Assembly (NCBI GenBank): GCA_902528175.1
Contig: CABZRN010000002.1
Location: 1-64,000, forward strand
Length of the DNA stretch: 64,000 nucleotides
Origin: an uncultured Pelagibacteraceae bacterium
GTDB taxonomy: Bacteria > Pseudomonadota > Alphaproteobacteria > Pelagibacterales > Pelagibacteraceae
Direction: 5' to 3'
Both the position numbers and the translations under genes were made by a program. The notes beneath the pieces are model-generated. The model worked only from the letters and a program-made list of their open reading frames with translations. It searched no databases and was not told the DNA's origin. Positions 44,712 through 53,902 of this stretch are shown here, in pieces. Each line of letters begins with the position of its first letter. The first letter of the stretch is position 1.

Positions 44712-44745
44712 AAATAGGCACCAATTAGAAAATTGGCGCCTATTT
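44712..44745 (-). terminator. intercistronic stem-loop/attenuator between tauA and tauB
   Basis: A 15-bp stem around a 4-base loop lies between tauA and tauB. On the + strand the arms read AATAGGCACCAATT and AATTGGCGCCTATT (with one A/C mismatch). On the minus strand, the one transcribed here, that mismatch becomes a G-U pair and the stem is fully paired. A run of T follows it on the minus strand. This fits a partial terminator or 3' stabiliser of tauA mRNA. Confidence 0.8.
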
Positions 44746-44765
44746 AATTTTAATAAACCTTCAGA

Positions 44766-45707
44766 TTATAAAGGTAAGAAACTAGTATCTACGTTTCCTC
44801 TTGGTGTTCCCATTCCTTTTAAGAATGCATCAAGATTTCCTTTAGTCATAGACTGTTTAGTCTCTTCAGGTGTTAAAAATTTGAAACCACTTAAAGTTTC
44901 TTTCATATCAGCAACTTTCATTTCTGCAGCTTTTGACATAGAATTCATATCACTTTTACCATTTCTATATCTTTCGTTTGCTTCGTGAGTTACCTCTATA
45001 AAAGTTCTTAGCATACCTGGATTTTCCTTCATAAACTTTGTAGTTACAGATGTAATATCTATACCAAGAATACCAGCGTCTCTTGCTTCTTGAACTGTAA
45101 GCAATCTAGTACCAACTGCAGTTGCAGCTTTGATTGAATTACCACCAAATAAACACGACATTACAACATCACCGCTAACTAATGCAGCAGCACCTTCCTC
45201 AGGATCCATTTGAATAATATCCATTTTACCTCTGTCAGCTCCAACAACTTTCATACTTTCGTCAAAAACGTATTCTGCCATTGTTCCTAGTGGTACGGCA
45301 ACTTTTTTACCCTCAAGTTCTGTAGCATTAGCTTTTGTAATACCAGATGCATTTGAAGTTACACAAGTTGTTCCACCCATTCCATATTCCATAGCAATAT
45401 CTACAAGCTTAATAGGCGCTTTTGATTTAACTGCGTTTATGAAAGGTACTAAACCTTGCGAGTAAGAAATATCAATATCCCCCGCTAACATTGCATCAGT
45501 CATTGCTCCACCGTTTGTAAAATTAGTCCATTTGACAGGCACACCTAATGCTTTTGCAAAGTTTTTTTTCATCATGTCCTCTAAATTGGGACTTGGCCAT
45601 TCTAAAAAGTAAGCAACCCTAACTTCATTTGCAGCTGAATTAGCAACTGAAATAGTGAGGTTAAGAGCTAAAATACATCCTAGAAAAAAACTCAATATTT
45701 TTTTCAT
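44766..45707 (-). CDS. tauA: taurine/sulfonate-type ABC transporter substrate-binding protein
   Basis: A 313-residue periplasmic binding protein. A signal peptide (MKKILSFFLGCILALNLTISVANSAA) is followed by the NMT1/TauA-type fold: VRVAYFLEWPSPNLEDMMKKNFAKALGVPVKW (in part), GGAMTDAMLAGDIDISYSQGLVPFINAV, VPLGTMAEYVFDESM and DPEEGAAALVSGDVVMS. It delivers substrate to the tauB/tauC pair. A strong GAAGGAGAGG ribosome site and the stem-loop behind the gene suggest high expression, as for other SAR11 binding proteins. Confidence 0.9.
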   Translation of the reverse strand: MKKILSFFLGCILALNLTISVANSAANEVRVAYFLEWPSPNLEDMMKKNFAKALGVPVKWTNFTNGGAMTDAMLAGDIDISYSQGLVPFINAVKSKAPIKLVDIAMEYGMGGTTCVTSNASGITKANATELEGKKVAVPLGTMAEYVFDESMKVVGADRGKMDIIQMDPEEGAAALVSGDVVMSCLFGGNSIKAATAVGTRLLTVQEARDAGILGIDITSVTTKFMKENPGMLRTFIEVTHEANERYRNGKSDMNSMSKAAEMKVADMKETLSGFKFLTPEETKQSMTKGNLDAFLKGMGTPRGNVDTSFLPL

Positions 45708-45786
45708 TTATTCCTCTCCTTCATTAAATTTATAAATCGTATTTAAGTTGAAAAAACGATTAAAGTAAATGATCTAATTACATACC

Positions 45787-45834
45787 TTAGTCATAGCAAT
45801 TATGCTTCAATTTAAAGTTGTATTATGTGACTAA
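45787..45834. promoter_or_regulatory. inverted repeats in the tauA / aminotransferase divergent region
   Basis: The 177-base gap between the divergent tauA and aminotransferase genes contains TTAGTCA (45787-45793) and its reverse complement TGACTAA (45828-45834), 34 bases apart. A small internal palindrome, AGCAATTATGCT (45794-45805 approximately), lies between them. Such symmetry suggests a regulator-binding or shared promoter region for both operons. I cannot name a regulator. Confidence 0.35.
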
Positions 45835-45884
45835 AATTATATAGTTAATTCTAATAATTTAGTCTAAAGAATATAAATAACATT

Positions 45885-47225
45885 ATGAGTCAAAAACCAG
45901 CAATACCAAATTCTTTAAATGAACATTGGATGCCGTTTACTTCCAATAAAGATTTTAAAGAAAGACCAAGATTAATTACCGAAGCAAAAGGTGTTTATTT
46001 AAAAAATCACGAAGGTAACACACAAATTGATGCAAGCTCTGGACTTTTTTGCAATCCATTAGGCCATGGTAGAATGGAAATTATTGATGCGATTACAAAT
46101 CAATTAAAAACTTTAGATTATGCTCAACCATTTCAACAAGGTTTTGGTGGGTCATTTGAATTAGCAACTAGAATTTCAAAACATACACCAGGAAATTTAA
46201 ACAGAATTTTTTATACTATTTGTGGATCAACAGCTGTTGAGACAGCTATTAAAATTAGTATTGCCTATCATAAAGCAAGAGGTGAAGGTCAAAGATTTAG
46301 ATTTGTTGGAAGAGAAAGAGCATACCATGGTATGAATATTGGAGCAACGTCTGTTGGTGGTATGATCAATAATGTTAAAGCTTACGCGAGTGTTTTAATG
46401 CCAGGTGTAGTTCATATGAGACATACTCATTTAGATGAACATAAATTTATATCTGGTCAACCAGAGACAGGAGCTGAAATTGCAAATGATCTTGAGAGAA
46501 TTTGTACAAACTTTGGTGCAGAAAATATTGCTGCTTGTATAGTAGAACCAATTGCAGGATCAACTGGAACATTAGTTCCACCAGTTGGGTATCTACAAAG
46601 ACTTAGAGAACTATGTGATAAACACAATATTCTTCTAATATTTGATGAAGTCATAACTGGATGGGGAAGAACAGGCTCAGCATTTGGAGCCCAAGAGTTT
46701 GGAGTAACACCTGATATAATGACGATGGCAAAAGCTACAACTAATGGAATTGTGCCATTTGGCGTTGTTGCTTGTAAGGAAGAAATTTATGATGCAGTTC
46801 TTGATGCATCTCCAAAAGGCGCTGTAGAATTATTTCATGGTTATACGTACTCTGGAATTCCTATTTCAGTAGCAGCTGCATTAGCAGTTCAAGATATATT
46901 TGAAAAAGAAGATATTTTTAATAGAGCAAAAGAATTAGCTCCTTATTTCCAAGAAGGTTTATTCTCATTAAAAGATATTGATGTTGTCGAAAACATTAGA
47001 GGATATGGAATGATGGGTGGTATTGATATTAAAATGGATACAAAACCTGGTAAAGCTGGACTTGCAACATTTAAACACTGTTATGATGTAGGAGTAAACT
47101 TCAAAGCCACAGGAGATGCACTAATTATTGCACCAATGTTCATTTGTGAAAAAAAACATATTGACGAGATCATTGATAAATTAAGAACGGGTATTACGAA
47201 CTATAGTAAAAGTAAAAAGAATTAA
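45885..47225 (+). CDS. omega-amino-acid (beta-alanine/taurine):pyruvate aminotransferase
   Basis: A 446-residue class III PLP aminotransferase. SLNEHWMPFTSNKDFKERPR, the glycine-rich GHGRMEIIDAIT, ARGEGQRFRFVGRERAYHGM (in part), LIFDEVITGWGRTGSAFGAQ and MTMAKATTNGIVPFG with the PLP lysine match omega-amino acid:pyruvate transaminases (BauA type). Related enzymes accept taurine (Tpa). Lying divergent from a tau-type transporter and 8 bases before alanine dehydrogenase, it probably moves an amino group from taurine or beta-alanine to pyruvate, making sulfoacetaldehyde or malonic semialdehyde plus alanine. Confidence 0.88.
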   Translation: MSQKPAIPNSLNEHWMPFTSNKDFKERPRLITEAKGVYLKNHEGNTQIDASSGLFCNPLGHGRMEIIDAITNQLKTLDYAQPFQQGFGGSFELATRISKHTPGNLNRIFYTICGSTAVETAIKISIAYHKARGEGQRFRFVGRERAYHGMNIGATSVGGMINNVKAYASVLMPGVVHMRHTHLDEHKFISGQPETGAEIANDLERICTNFGAENIAACIVEPIAGSTGTLVPPVGYLQRLRELCDKHNILLIFDEVITGWGRTGSAFGAQEFGVTPDIMTMAKATTNGIVPFGVVACKEEIYDAVLDASPKGAVELFHGYTYSGIPISVAAALAVQDIFEKEDIFNRAKELAPYFQEGLFSLKDIDVVENIRGYGMMGGIDIKMDTKPGKAGLATFKHCYDVGVNFKATGDALIIAPMFICEKKHIDEIIDKLRTGITNYSKSKKN

Positions 47226-47233
47226 TTTTCTAT

Positions 47234-48349
47234 ATGAAAATTGGCGTTCCAAAAGAGATAAAGCCTCAAGAAACAAGAATTGGATTAACTCCTGACAGTG
47301 TAAAAGATTTAGTATCTAATGGTCATGAAGTTTTAGTAGAGAGTAATGGCGGACATGAAGCTGGATTTGAGAATTCACATTATTTTTCTGCGGGTGCAAA
47401 AATAGTCAACAAAGCTGAGGATATTTTCAATGATTCTGAAATCATTGTAAAAGTAAAAGAACCCTTATCAAATGAAGTAAAAATGATTAAAGAAAATCAA
47501 ATAGTTTTTACTTATTTACATTTAGCTGCTGCTAAAGATTTAACTCAAGGATTAATAAATTCAAAAGGTGTTTGTATTGCTTATGAAACAGTCACTGATC
47601 AAAATGGTAGATTACCATTGTTAGCACCCATGAGTGCTGTAGCTGGCAGAATGTCTGTTCAAGCGGGCGCACATTGTTTAGAAAAAAATCAAAAGGGTAG
47701 AGGTTTACTTTTAGGTGGAGCTCCTGGAGTTGAAGGAGGAACTGTAGTTATCCTAGGTGGAGGTGTCGTTGGTGAAAATGCAGCGATCATTGCAACAGGC
47801 ATGCAAGCAAAAGTCTACATTGTAGACAAATCTGAGAAAAGACTTGTTGAGCTTACTCAAAAATTTGGAGATAAAATAATTCCTCAGCAATCAGATAATA
47901 TTGATTTAAAAAAATTAATATCTGAAGCAGATCTATTAGTTGGTGGTGTGTTAATTCCAGGGGCAGAAGCTCCAAAATTAGTTACAAAAGATATGTTAAA
48001 ATTAATGAAAAGAGGTTCTGTAATAGTTGATGTTGCAATAGATCAAGGAGGGTGTGTTGAAACAAGTAAACCAACTACTCACGCCAATCCAACTTATATA
48101 GTTGATGATATTGTTCATTATTGTGTAGCTAATATGCCAGGTGGAGTACCTCGAACATCAACTCTTGCATTAAATAAAGTAACATTACCTTTTTTAAATA
48201 AATTAGCAAAAGATGGATATCAAAAAGCTTTAAAAGATGATCCTAACTTTTTAGCAGGATTAAATGTCTGTAAAGGCAATGTAACTTACAAAGCTGTAGC
48301 AGATACTTTTGGGCATAAATTTCTTTCTCCATCAGAAGCTTTAAATTAA
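47234..48349 (+). CDS. ald: alanine dehydrogenase
   Basis: A 371-residue NAD-dependent L-alanine dehydrogenase. MKIGVPKEIKPQETRIGLTPDSV, NSKGVCIAYETVTDQNGRLPLLAPMSAVAGRMSVQAG (in part), the Rossmann glycines VVILGGGVVGENAAIIATGM and DVAIDQGGCVETSKPTTH are diagnostic. It oxidises alanine to pyruvate plus ammonium, so next to the pyruvate-dependent aminotransferase it regenerates the acceptor and releases nitrogen. This pairing is well known in taurine-using bacteria. Eight bases separate it from the aminotransferase and four from the DMGDH-like gene. Confidence 0.96.
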   Translation: MKIGVPKEIKPQETRIGLTPDSVKDLVSNGHEVLVESNGGHEAGFENSHYFSAGAKIVNKAEDIFNDSEIIVKVKEPLSNEVKMIKENQIVFTYLHLAAAKDLTQGLINSKGVCIAYETVTDQNGRLPLLAPMSAVAGRMSVQAGAHCLEKNQKGRGLLLGGAPGVEGGTVVILGGGVVGENAAIIATGMQAKVYIVDKSEKRLVELTQKFGDKIIPQQSDNIDLKKLISEADLLVGGVLIPGAEAPKLVTKDMLKLMKRGSVIVDVAIDQGGCVETSKPTTHANPTYIVDDIVHYCVANMPGGVPRTSTLALNKVTLPFLNKLAKDGYQKALKDDPNFLAGLNVCKGNVTYKAVADTFGHKFLSPSEALN

Positions 48350-48353
48350 AAAA

Positions 48354-50795
48354 ATGAAAACAATTCCAAGTTCGGCAAAAGTAGTTGTTATTGGTGGTGG
48401 TGTAGTAGGCTGTTCGTGTGCTTATCACCTAGCAAAGTTTGGTTGGAAAGATGTTATTCTTTTTGAAAGAGACAAACTTACATCGGGAACTACCTGGCAC
48501 GCAGCTGGATTAGTAAGTCAATTAGGTCCATCTGCAACAATTACAAAGATTAGAAAGTATTCTTTAGACTTATATAAAGAACTTGAAAAAAAAGTAGATC
48601 ACTCAGCTGGACTTCGTTTGAATGGTGCAATGTCAATTGCACAAGAAGAGGGTAGATGGCAAGAATTAAAAAGACAAGCAACTACAGCTCAACTTTATGA
48701 TGTTAATGTTCAAATATTAAGTAGAGATGAAATTAAAGACAAAGTTCCTCTAATTAAAAATGATGATTTGTTGGGTGGCATCCTTATGCCAGGTGATGGT
48801 TCAGGAGATCCATCTGGGATCACTCAATTACTTGTAAAAGCTGCAAGAGCAGAAGGTGCTAAAATTTTTGAAGACTCTCCTGTTGAGGATATTTTAATTA
48901 AAAATAAAAGAATAGAAGGTGTGGTTGTTAATGGTGAAAAAATAGAATGTGAATACATTGTTTTAGCAACCGGTATGTGGTCTAGACAAATTGGCGAAAA
49001 ACTAGGCGTCAGTATCCCGTTATATCCTGCAGAACATTTTTACGTAATAACTGAACCAATAAAAGAAGTTCCAAAAAACTTACCTGTAATTAGAGATTTT
49101 GATAGTAGAACTTATGTTAAAGAAGATGCTGGTAAATTATTGTTGGGTATTTTTGAGGGTAAATCCATTCCTGCATTTGATAAAACTAACAAGGTTCCGG
49201 AGGATTTTTCTTTTGGAGAATTTCCAGAAAATTTCGAACACTTTGAGCCATATTTAAGCGCATGTATGAAAAGATTTCCTATATTAGAGAAAGTTGGAAT
49301 TAGAAAATTTTTTGCAGGCCCAGAATCTTTTACTCCAGATACCAATACATTACTTGGTGAAGTTCCTGAAGTTAAAAACTTTTTTGTTTGTTGTGGGCTA
49401 AACAGTATTGGAATAGCAAGCGCTGGTGGCGTTGGAAAAGTTACAGCAGAGTGGATGATGAACGGTCATATAAACGAAGATATATTTAGTTATGATATTA
49501 AAAGATTTCAAAAATTTCACTCAGATATAAATTTTATTAAAGAAAGAGTTACCGAAACATTAGGAGATTTATACGGAATGCATTGGCCGTATAAACAACA
49601 TAAAACTTCTAGAGACGTAATTACATTACCTTACCATGATGAATTAAAAAAATATGGAGCATGTTTTGGTGTTTCAGGTGGATATGAAAGACCAATGTGG
49701 TTTTCAAAAGATGATAAAAATAAAGATTATAAATATAGTTATAATTATCAAAATTGGTATCCATCTGCTGAATACGAAAGTACTAATACAAGGAAAAATA
49801 TTGGTCTGTTCGAGCTTTCTCCTTTTTCAAAATTTGAATTAAAAGGTGAGAAGGTACATCAAGAACTTCAAAGATTATGTACTGCGAATATATCAAATGA
49901 ACCTGGTAAAATTAAATATACTCAAATGTTAAATAAAGACGGTGGTATAGAGGCTGATCTGACAGTTATCTGTTTAGATAAAAACTACTTCCGAATAGTT
50001 TCTTCAGCAGCAAATCGTGAACATGATAAATTTCATATTTTAAAACATATTTCTGAGGATATAAATTTTAAAGATGTCACTGAAGATTATTGTTGCCTTG
50101 GTTTGTTTGGTCCAAAGAGTAGAGAGCTTATAAATTCAATTAGCAAAGATGATTTATCGAGTGAAAAATTTAAATTTTCTACAGCTAAATTTATAAATAT
50201 CAATAATCTAAAAGTTTGGGCACAAAGAATATCATATGTAGGTGAGCTTGGATATGAATTGTATATTGAAAGGGATTTATCAAAAGAACTTTTTAATACA
50301 TTGGTTGAAAGTGGGGCAAAATATAACTTAAGTTTGTGTGGTATGCATGCAATGGATATTATGAGAATGGAATCTGGATTTGTACACTGGGGTCATGATA
50401 TATCTCCTGAGGAAAATCAATTTGAGGCTGGACTATCTTTTGCAATAAGCTTTAAAAAAAATATAAATTTTATTGGCCGTGATGTTTTGGAAAAAATTAA
50501 AGATAAAAAAGTAGAGAAAAGCCTTAAAATTTTGACTTTAGAAAATTCAAAACCTGGTGAGCCTTTGTTATTGCACGATGAACCAATTTACCACAACAAT
50601 AAAATTGTAGGCAGAACTACATCAGGATGTTTTTCTTTTAATTTTAATAAAAATATGAGTTATGGATACATAAATTCAGGCATGAGTTCGGATCAAATTG
50701 AAAACTCCAATTTTGAAATAGAAGTTGAGAAAAAAAAATATAGAGCAACTGTTCTAAAAAAACCCTTAAATTCAAAAAATATATTTACTGTTTAA
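48354..50795 (+). CDS. dimethylglycine/sarcosine-dehydrogenase-like flavoprotein with GcvT domain
   Basis: An 813-residue two-part protein. The N-terminal ~375 residues are a DAO-type FAD oxidoreductase: VVVIGGGVVGCSCAYHLAKFGW, then SGTTWHAAGLVSQLG whose histidine matches the covalent flavin site of dimethylglycine dehydrogenase, and CCGLNSIGIASAGGVGKVTAEWM. The C-terminal half is GcvT-like, folate-binding, with LFELSPFSKFELKGE, ISYVGELGYELYIE and AMDIMRMESGFVHWGHDISPEE. It would demethylate dimethylglycine or sarcosine, passing the one-carbon unit to tetrahydrofolate. Placement behind ald suggests joint use of methylated amines. Confidence 0.9.
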   Translation: MKTIPSSAKVVVIGGGVVGCSCAYHLAKFGWKDVILFERDKLTSGTTWHAAGLVSQLGPSATITKIRKYSLDLYKELEKKVDHSAGLRLNGAMSIAQEEGRWQELKRQATTAQLYDVNVQILSRDEIKDKVPLIKNDDLLGGILMPGDGSGDPSGITQLLVKAARAEGAKIFEDSPVEDILIKNKRIEGVVVNGEKIECEYIVLATGMWSRQIGEKLGVSIPLYPAEHFYVITEPIKEVPKNLPVIRDFDSRTYVKEDAGKLLLGIFEGKSIPAFDKTNKVPEDFSFGEFPENFEHFEPYLSACMKRFPILEKVGIRKFFAGPESFTPDTNTLLGEVPEVKNFFVCCGLNSIGIASAGGVGKVTAEWMMNGHINEDIFSYDIKRFQKFHSDINFIKERVTETLGDLYGMHWPYKQHKTSRDVITLPYHDELKKYGACFGVSGGYERPMWFSKDDKNKDYKYSYNYQNWYPSAEYESTNTRKNIGLFELSPFSKFELKGEKVHQELQRLCTANISNEPGKIKYTQMLNKDGGIEADLTVICLDKNYFRIVSSAANREHDKFHILKHISEDINFKDVTEDYCCLGLFGPKSRELINSISKDDLSSEKFKFSTAKFININNLKVWAQRISYVGELGYELYIERDLSKELFNTLVESGAKYNLSLCGMHAMDIMRMESGFVHWGHDISPEENQFEAGLSFAISFKKNINFIGRDVLEKIKDKKVEKSLKILTLENSKPGEPLLLHDEPIYHNNKIVGRTTSGCFSFNFNKNMSYGYINSGMSSDQIENSNFEIEVEKKKYRATVLKKPLNSKNIFTV

Positions 50796-50884
50796 CTCAT
50801 TTAAATAAGACTAAGCTACTTTTAATTTAATATGTGCTAAATTGGTCATTGATATTAAAAAATTTCTCAATTAAATTTAATATT

Positions 50885-52297
50885 GTGTCTAATTTTTTAA
50901 AAAATAAAAATCTTAATTACGATAAAGCCAAATCACTAATCAATAATACCCTTGTTGATTGTGACGATGGTGAGTTATATTTAGAGGATACTAAATCAGA
51001 GTCTATATTGATAGACGATAACAAAATTAAAAGCTCAAGCTTTAAAAGAGACACAGGTTATGGATTAAGAGGAGTTACAGAGGATAAAGTAGCATATTCA
51101 CATTCAAACGATATTTCTGAAAAATCTTTGGAAATGTCATGTGAAAATATTAAATCAACGCTAAAAAATTCAAATGGAAAATATAATCACAGTATAAATA
51201 AAACTAATCAAAAGTTTTATGATGAGTTAGATCCGATTGAAAATAAAAGTCTTAAAACAAAAATAGAGCTTCTCAAAGAAATTAACCAATACGCTAGATC
51301 TAAAGACGGATGTGTTAAGCAAGTGACAGCAAACTTTTTAGGTGAACATAAAAATATTGAAATATTAAGACCAGGCGGAGAATTATTCACAGATATAAGA
51401 CCCTTAGTAAGAATTAACGTTTCCATATTAGTTGAAAAAAATGGAAGAAAAGAAACAGGAATGTATGGAGTTGGTGGTAGGCAGTCTTACGATAATTATT
51501 TAAAAAATGATGATTGGAAAAAGATATGTGATGAAGCCTTTAGAATGGCATATGCTAATTTAGAAAGTAAACCTTCTCCAGCTGGTGAAATGAAAGTAGT
51601 GCTTGGTCCGGGTTGGCCAGCTATTCTTATCCATGAGGCTGTGGGACACGGATTAGAAGGGGATTTTAATAGAAAAAAAACTTCAGTTTTTCACGATTTA
51701 GTCGGGAAAAAAGTTGCAAGCGATGGCGTCACCATAATCGATGATGGAACTATAGATAAAAGAAGAGGTAGCTTGAATATTGATGACGAAGGTACTCCAA
51801 CCGAAAAAACAGTTTTAATTGAAAATGGTATATTAAAGAATTTCATGCAAGACAGAATGAATGCAAGGCTTATGAAAACAAAATCTACAGGTAACGGTAG
51901 GAGAGAAAGTTACAAACATGTAATAATGCCGAGGATGAGAAATACTATAATGCTAAATGGAAATAATACACAAGAGGAAATGATAAAATCAGTAGATAGA
52001 GGAATTTTTGCAGTTAGCTTTGGGGGCGGACAAGTCGATATTACTTCTGGAAAATTTGTTTTTAATTGTACCGAAGCATATGAAATAGTTAATGGTAAAA
52101 TTGGATCACCTCTTAAAGGTGCAACCTTAATTGGCGATGGACCTTCATCTCTGAAAGAAGTTTTGATGGTGGGGAATGATATGAAATTAGATCCTGGCAT
52201 TGGTACTTGTGGAAAAGCAGGTCAAGGAGTACCAGTGGGTGTAGGTCAACCGTCTATGTTGATAGATAATATGACAGTAGGTGGCACTCAACTTTAA
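50885..52297 (+). CDS. tldD: metalloprotease TldD
   Basis: Metalloprotease subunit of the TldD/TldE pair, which processes modified peptides such as microcins. LYLEDTKSESILIDDNKIKSSSF is the N-terminal domain and the zinc-binding site is LIHEAVGHGLEGDFNRKKTS (HEAVGH). DDEGTPTEKTVLIENGILK and the closing QPSMLIDNMTVGGTQL follow. I prefer the GTG at 50885 (SNFLKNKNLNYDKAK), giving 470 residues. The track's GTG at 50834 adds 17 residues with no family support. The pmbA/tldE gene follows one base later. Confidence 0.95.
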   Translation: MSNFLKNKNLNYDKAKSLINNTLVDCDDGELYLEDTKSESILIDDNKIKSSSFKRDTGYGLRGVTEDKVAYSHSNDISEKSLEMSCENIKSTLKNSNGKYNHSINKTNQKFYDELDPIENKSLKTKIELLKEINQYARSKDGCVKQVTANFLGEHKNIEILRPGGELFTDIRPLVRINVSILVEKNGRKETGMYGVGGRQSYDNYLKNDDWKKICDEAFRMAYANLESKPSPAGEMKVVLGPGWPAILIHEAVGHGLEGDFNRKKTSVFHDLVGKKVASDGVTIIDDGTIDKRRGSLNIDDEGTPTEKTVLIENGILKNFMQDRMNARLMKTKSTGNGRRESYKHVIMPRMRNTIMLNGNNTQEEMIKSVDRGIFAVSFGGGQVDITSGKFVFNCTEAYEIVNGKIGSPLKGATLIGDGPSSLKEVLMVGNDMKLDPGIGTCGKAGQGVPVGVGQPSMLIDNMTVGGTQL

Positions 52298-52298
52298 A

Positions 52299-53618
52299 AT
52301 GTTAAAAGAAGACGAACACCTCAAAAAACTTGCTGAAAATTTTTCAACTAATTTAAAAAAATCAGGAGCATCGGAAAGTAGTGTACTAATTTCAAATTCA
52401 ATTTCAGAGAGTGTTAATATAAGAAATAAAAAACTAGATGGATCAACTAGATCCGACAGTCTTAATGTAGTTTTAACTGCATATGTTGGAAAAAAAAAAT
52501 CATCAATATCATCTTCAAATTTAGATGAAAGCCATATAAATGAATTAATTAAAAAGTGTGTTGAGACCACTAAAATTACACCTGAAGACGAACTTAATTC
52601 CTTACCGGATAGTGAGCTTTACTTTAAGGGAGTTAAGAACCTAGATTTATATGACGAAACATTTATAGAAAATTCAAAAAAAATTGACTTTATAAAAGAA
52701 GCAGAAGAAGAAGCTTTTAAAAAAAAAGAAATTGTAAATACGAACGGATCTGGTTTTAGTCAAAATAAATCAAATTTTATTTTAGCTAATTCAAATGGTT
52801 TTATAGATGGATATAAATCTTCTAATTTTTCTGCCTATTGTGAGGTGGTTGCAAAATCGAACGGAAGCATGGAAAGAGATTACGAATTTAGCTCAAAACG
52901 ATTTTTCAAAGATCTTCTTGAACCAAAAAAAATTGGAGATAAAGCGTCTGAATTAGCTATTAAGAAACTTAAACCAAGAAAAATTAAAAGTAAAAAGATG
53001 AGAGTAGTTTTTGACAAAAGAATAGCAAAAAATTTTTTATCTTCTTTTGCAAGTGCCATTACCTCTGGGACAATAGCTAAAGGTACAACTTTTTTAAAAA
53101 ATAAATTAAATGCCCAAATATTTAACAATAAAATTAATATTATAGATAAACCAAATATTATTAAAGGCAGTGGATCTAGATATTTCGATATTGAAGGTAC
53201 TTATACAAATAAGTTAAATTTAGTTGAAAATGGTGTCCTTAAAAATTATTTAGTTGATACATATAATGGAAAAAAAATAAATATGAAATCCAATGGAAGA
53301 GCAAGTGGCACTACTAATCTTTATTTTGGAAATGGAGATGAGGATTATAAAAATTTGATCAATTCTGACAAAGAAATTTTATACATCAATGAAACCTTTG
53401 GAAGGGGTGCAAACATAATTACAGGAGATTATTCAGTAGGTGCATCTGGTTTTATGGTTGAAAATGGAGAATTCATATATCCAGTAAGTGAAATTACAAT
53501 TGCCGGGGATTTGAATGACATTTTCAACAAGATGGTTTTAGGTAATGATTTACAATTTAATTATTCTACTAACTCACCCACAATGTTAGTTGATGAATTG
53601 ACTGTCGGGGGCAAATAG
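52299..53618 (+). CDS. pmbA: metalloprotease subunit TldE/PmbA
   Basis: Inactive partner of TldD (439 residues from the ATG at 52299, directly after the tldD stop). The track's upstream GTG at 52281 overlaps tldD and is not needed. ESVNIRNKKLDGSTRSDSLNV, GSGSRYFDIEGTYTNKLNLVENG, GRASGTTNLYFGN and ITGDYSVGASGFMVENGEFIYPVSEITIAGD (in part) are typical of PmbA. No HExxxH motif is present, as expected for TldE. Confidence 0.95.
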   Translation: MLKEDEHLKKLAENFSTNLKKSGASESSVLISNSISESVNIRNKKLDGSTRSDSLNVVLTAYVGKKKSSISSSNLDESHINELIKKCVETTKITPEDELNSLPDSELYFKGVKNLDLYDETFIENSKKIDFIKEAEEEAFKKKEIVNTNGSGFSQNKSNFILANSNGFIDGYKSSNFSAYCEVVAKSNGSMERDYEFSSKRFFKDLLEPKKIGDKASELAIKKLKPRKIKSKKMRVVFDKRIAKNFLSSFASAITSGTIAKGTTFLKNKLNAQIFNNKINIIDKPNIIKGSGSRYFDIEGTYTNKLNLVENGVLKNYLVDTYNGKKINMKSNGRASGTTNLYFGNGDEDYKNLINSDKEILYINETFGRGANIITGDYSVGASGFMVENGEFIYPVSEITIAGDLNDIFNKMVLGNDLQFNYSTNSPTMLVDELTVGGK

Positions 53619-53710
53619 CCCAAGGCTCATTTAAACAGCTATTGTAATCTAAAACTCATTTTGAACTTAAATCATTTGAAAAATTGATAATTTTGGTGTT
53701 TAATAAGACT

Positions 53711-53902
53711 ATGAGCACTGAAGTAAATATCTTCGAGAACCAAACTGAACCTAACAAAATTAATCGTCAACAAAAAGTAGATATAAATATTCTTTTAAAC
53801 AGAGTAAGGCACGAGAAAAAAAGAGAGAGAAAAGAAAATCTTTTATTTTTAGGTCTAATTGGCTCAGTGATAGTAGTAACTGGAATTATAGCTTCCTTAT
53901 AA
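53711..53902 (+). CDS. small membrane protein with C-terminal helix
   Basis: A 63-residue protein from the ATG at 53711 (MSTEVNIFENQTEPNKINRQ). The track starts nine residues earlier with a hydrophobic stretch that I think is non-coding. A basic region, LLNRVRHEKKRERKENLL, is followed by a single C-terminal transmembrane span, FLGLIGSVIVVTGIIASL. It resembles small tail-anchored proteins found in SAR11-like genomes; function unknown. The end overlaps the convergent regulator gene by 6 bases. Confidence 0.65.
   Translation: MSTEVNIFENQTEPNKINRQQKVDINILLNRVRHEKKRERKENLLFLGLIGSVIVVTGIIASL

Noticed and set aside
50834-50884. 17-residue upstream extension of tldD
   Set aside because: No family support; the GTG at 50885 gives a normal-length protein.
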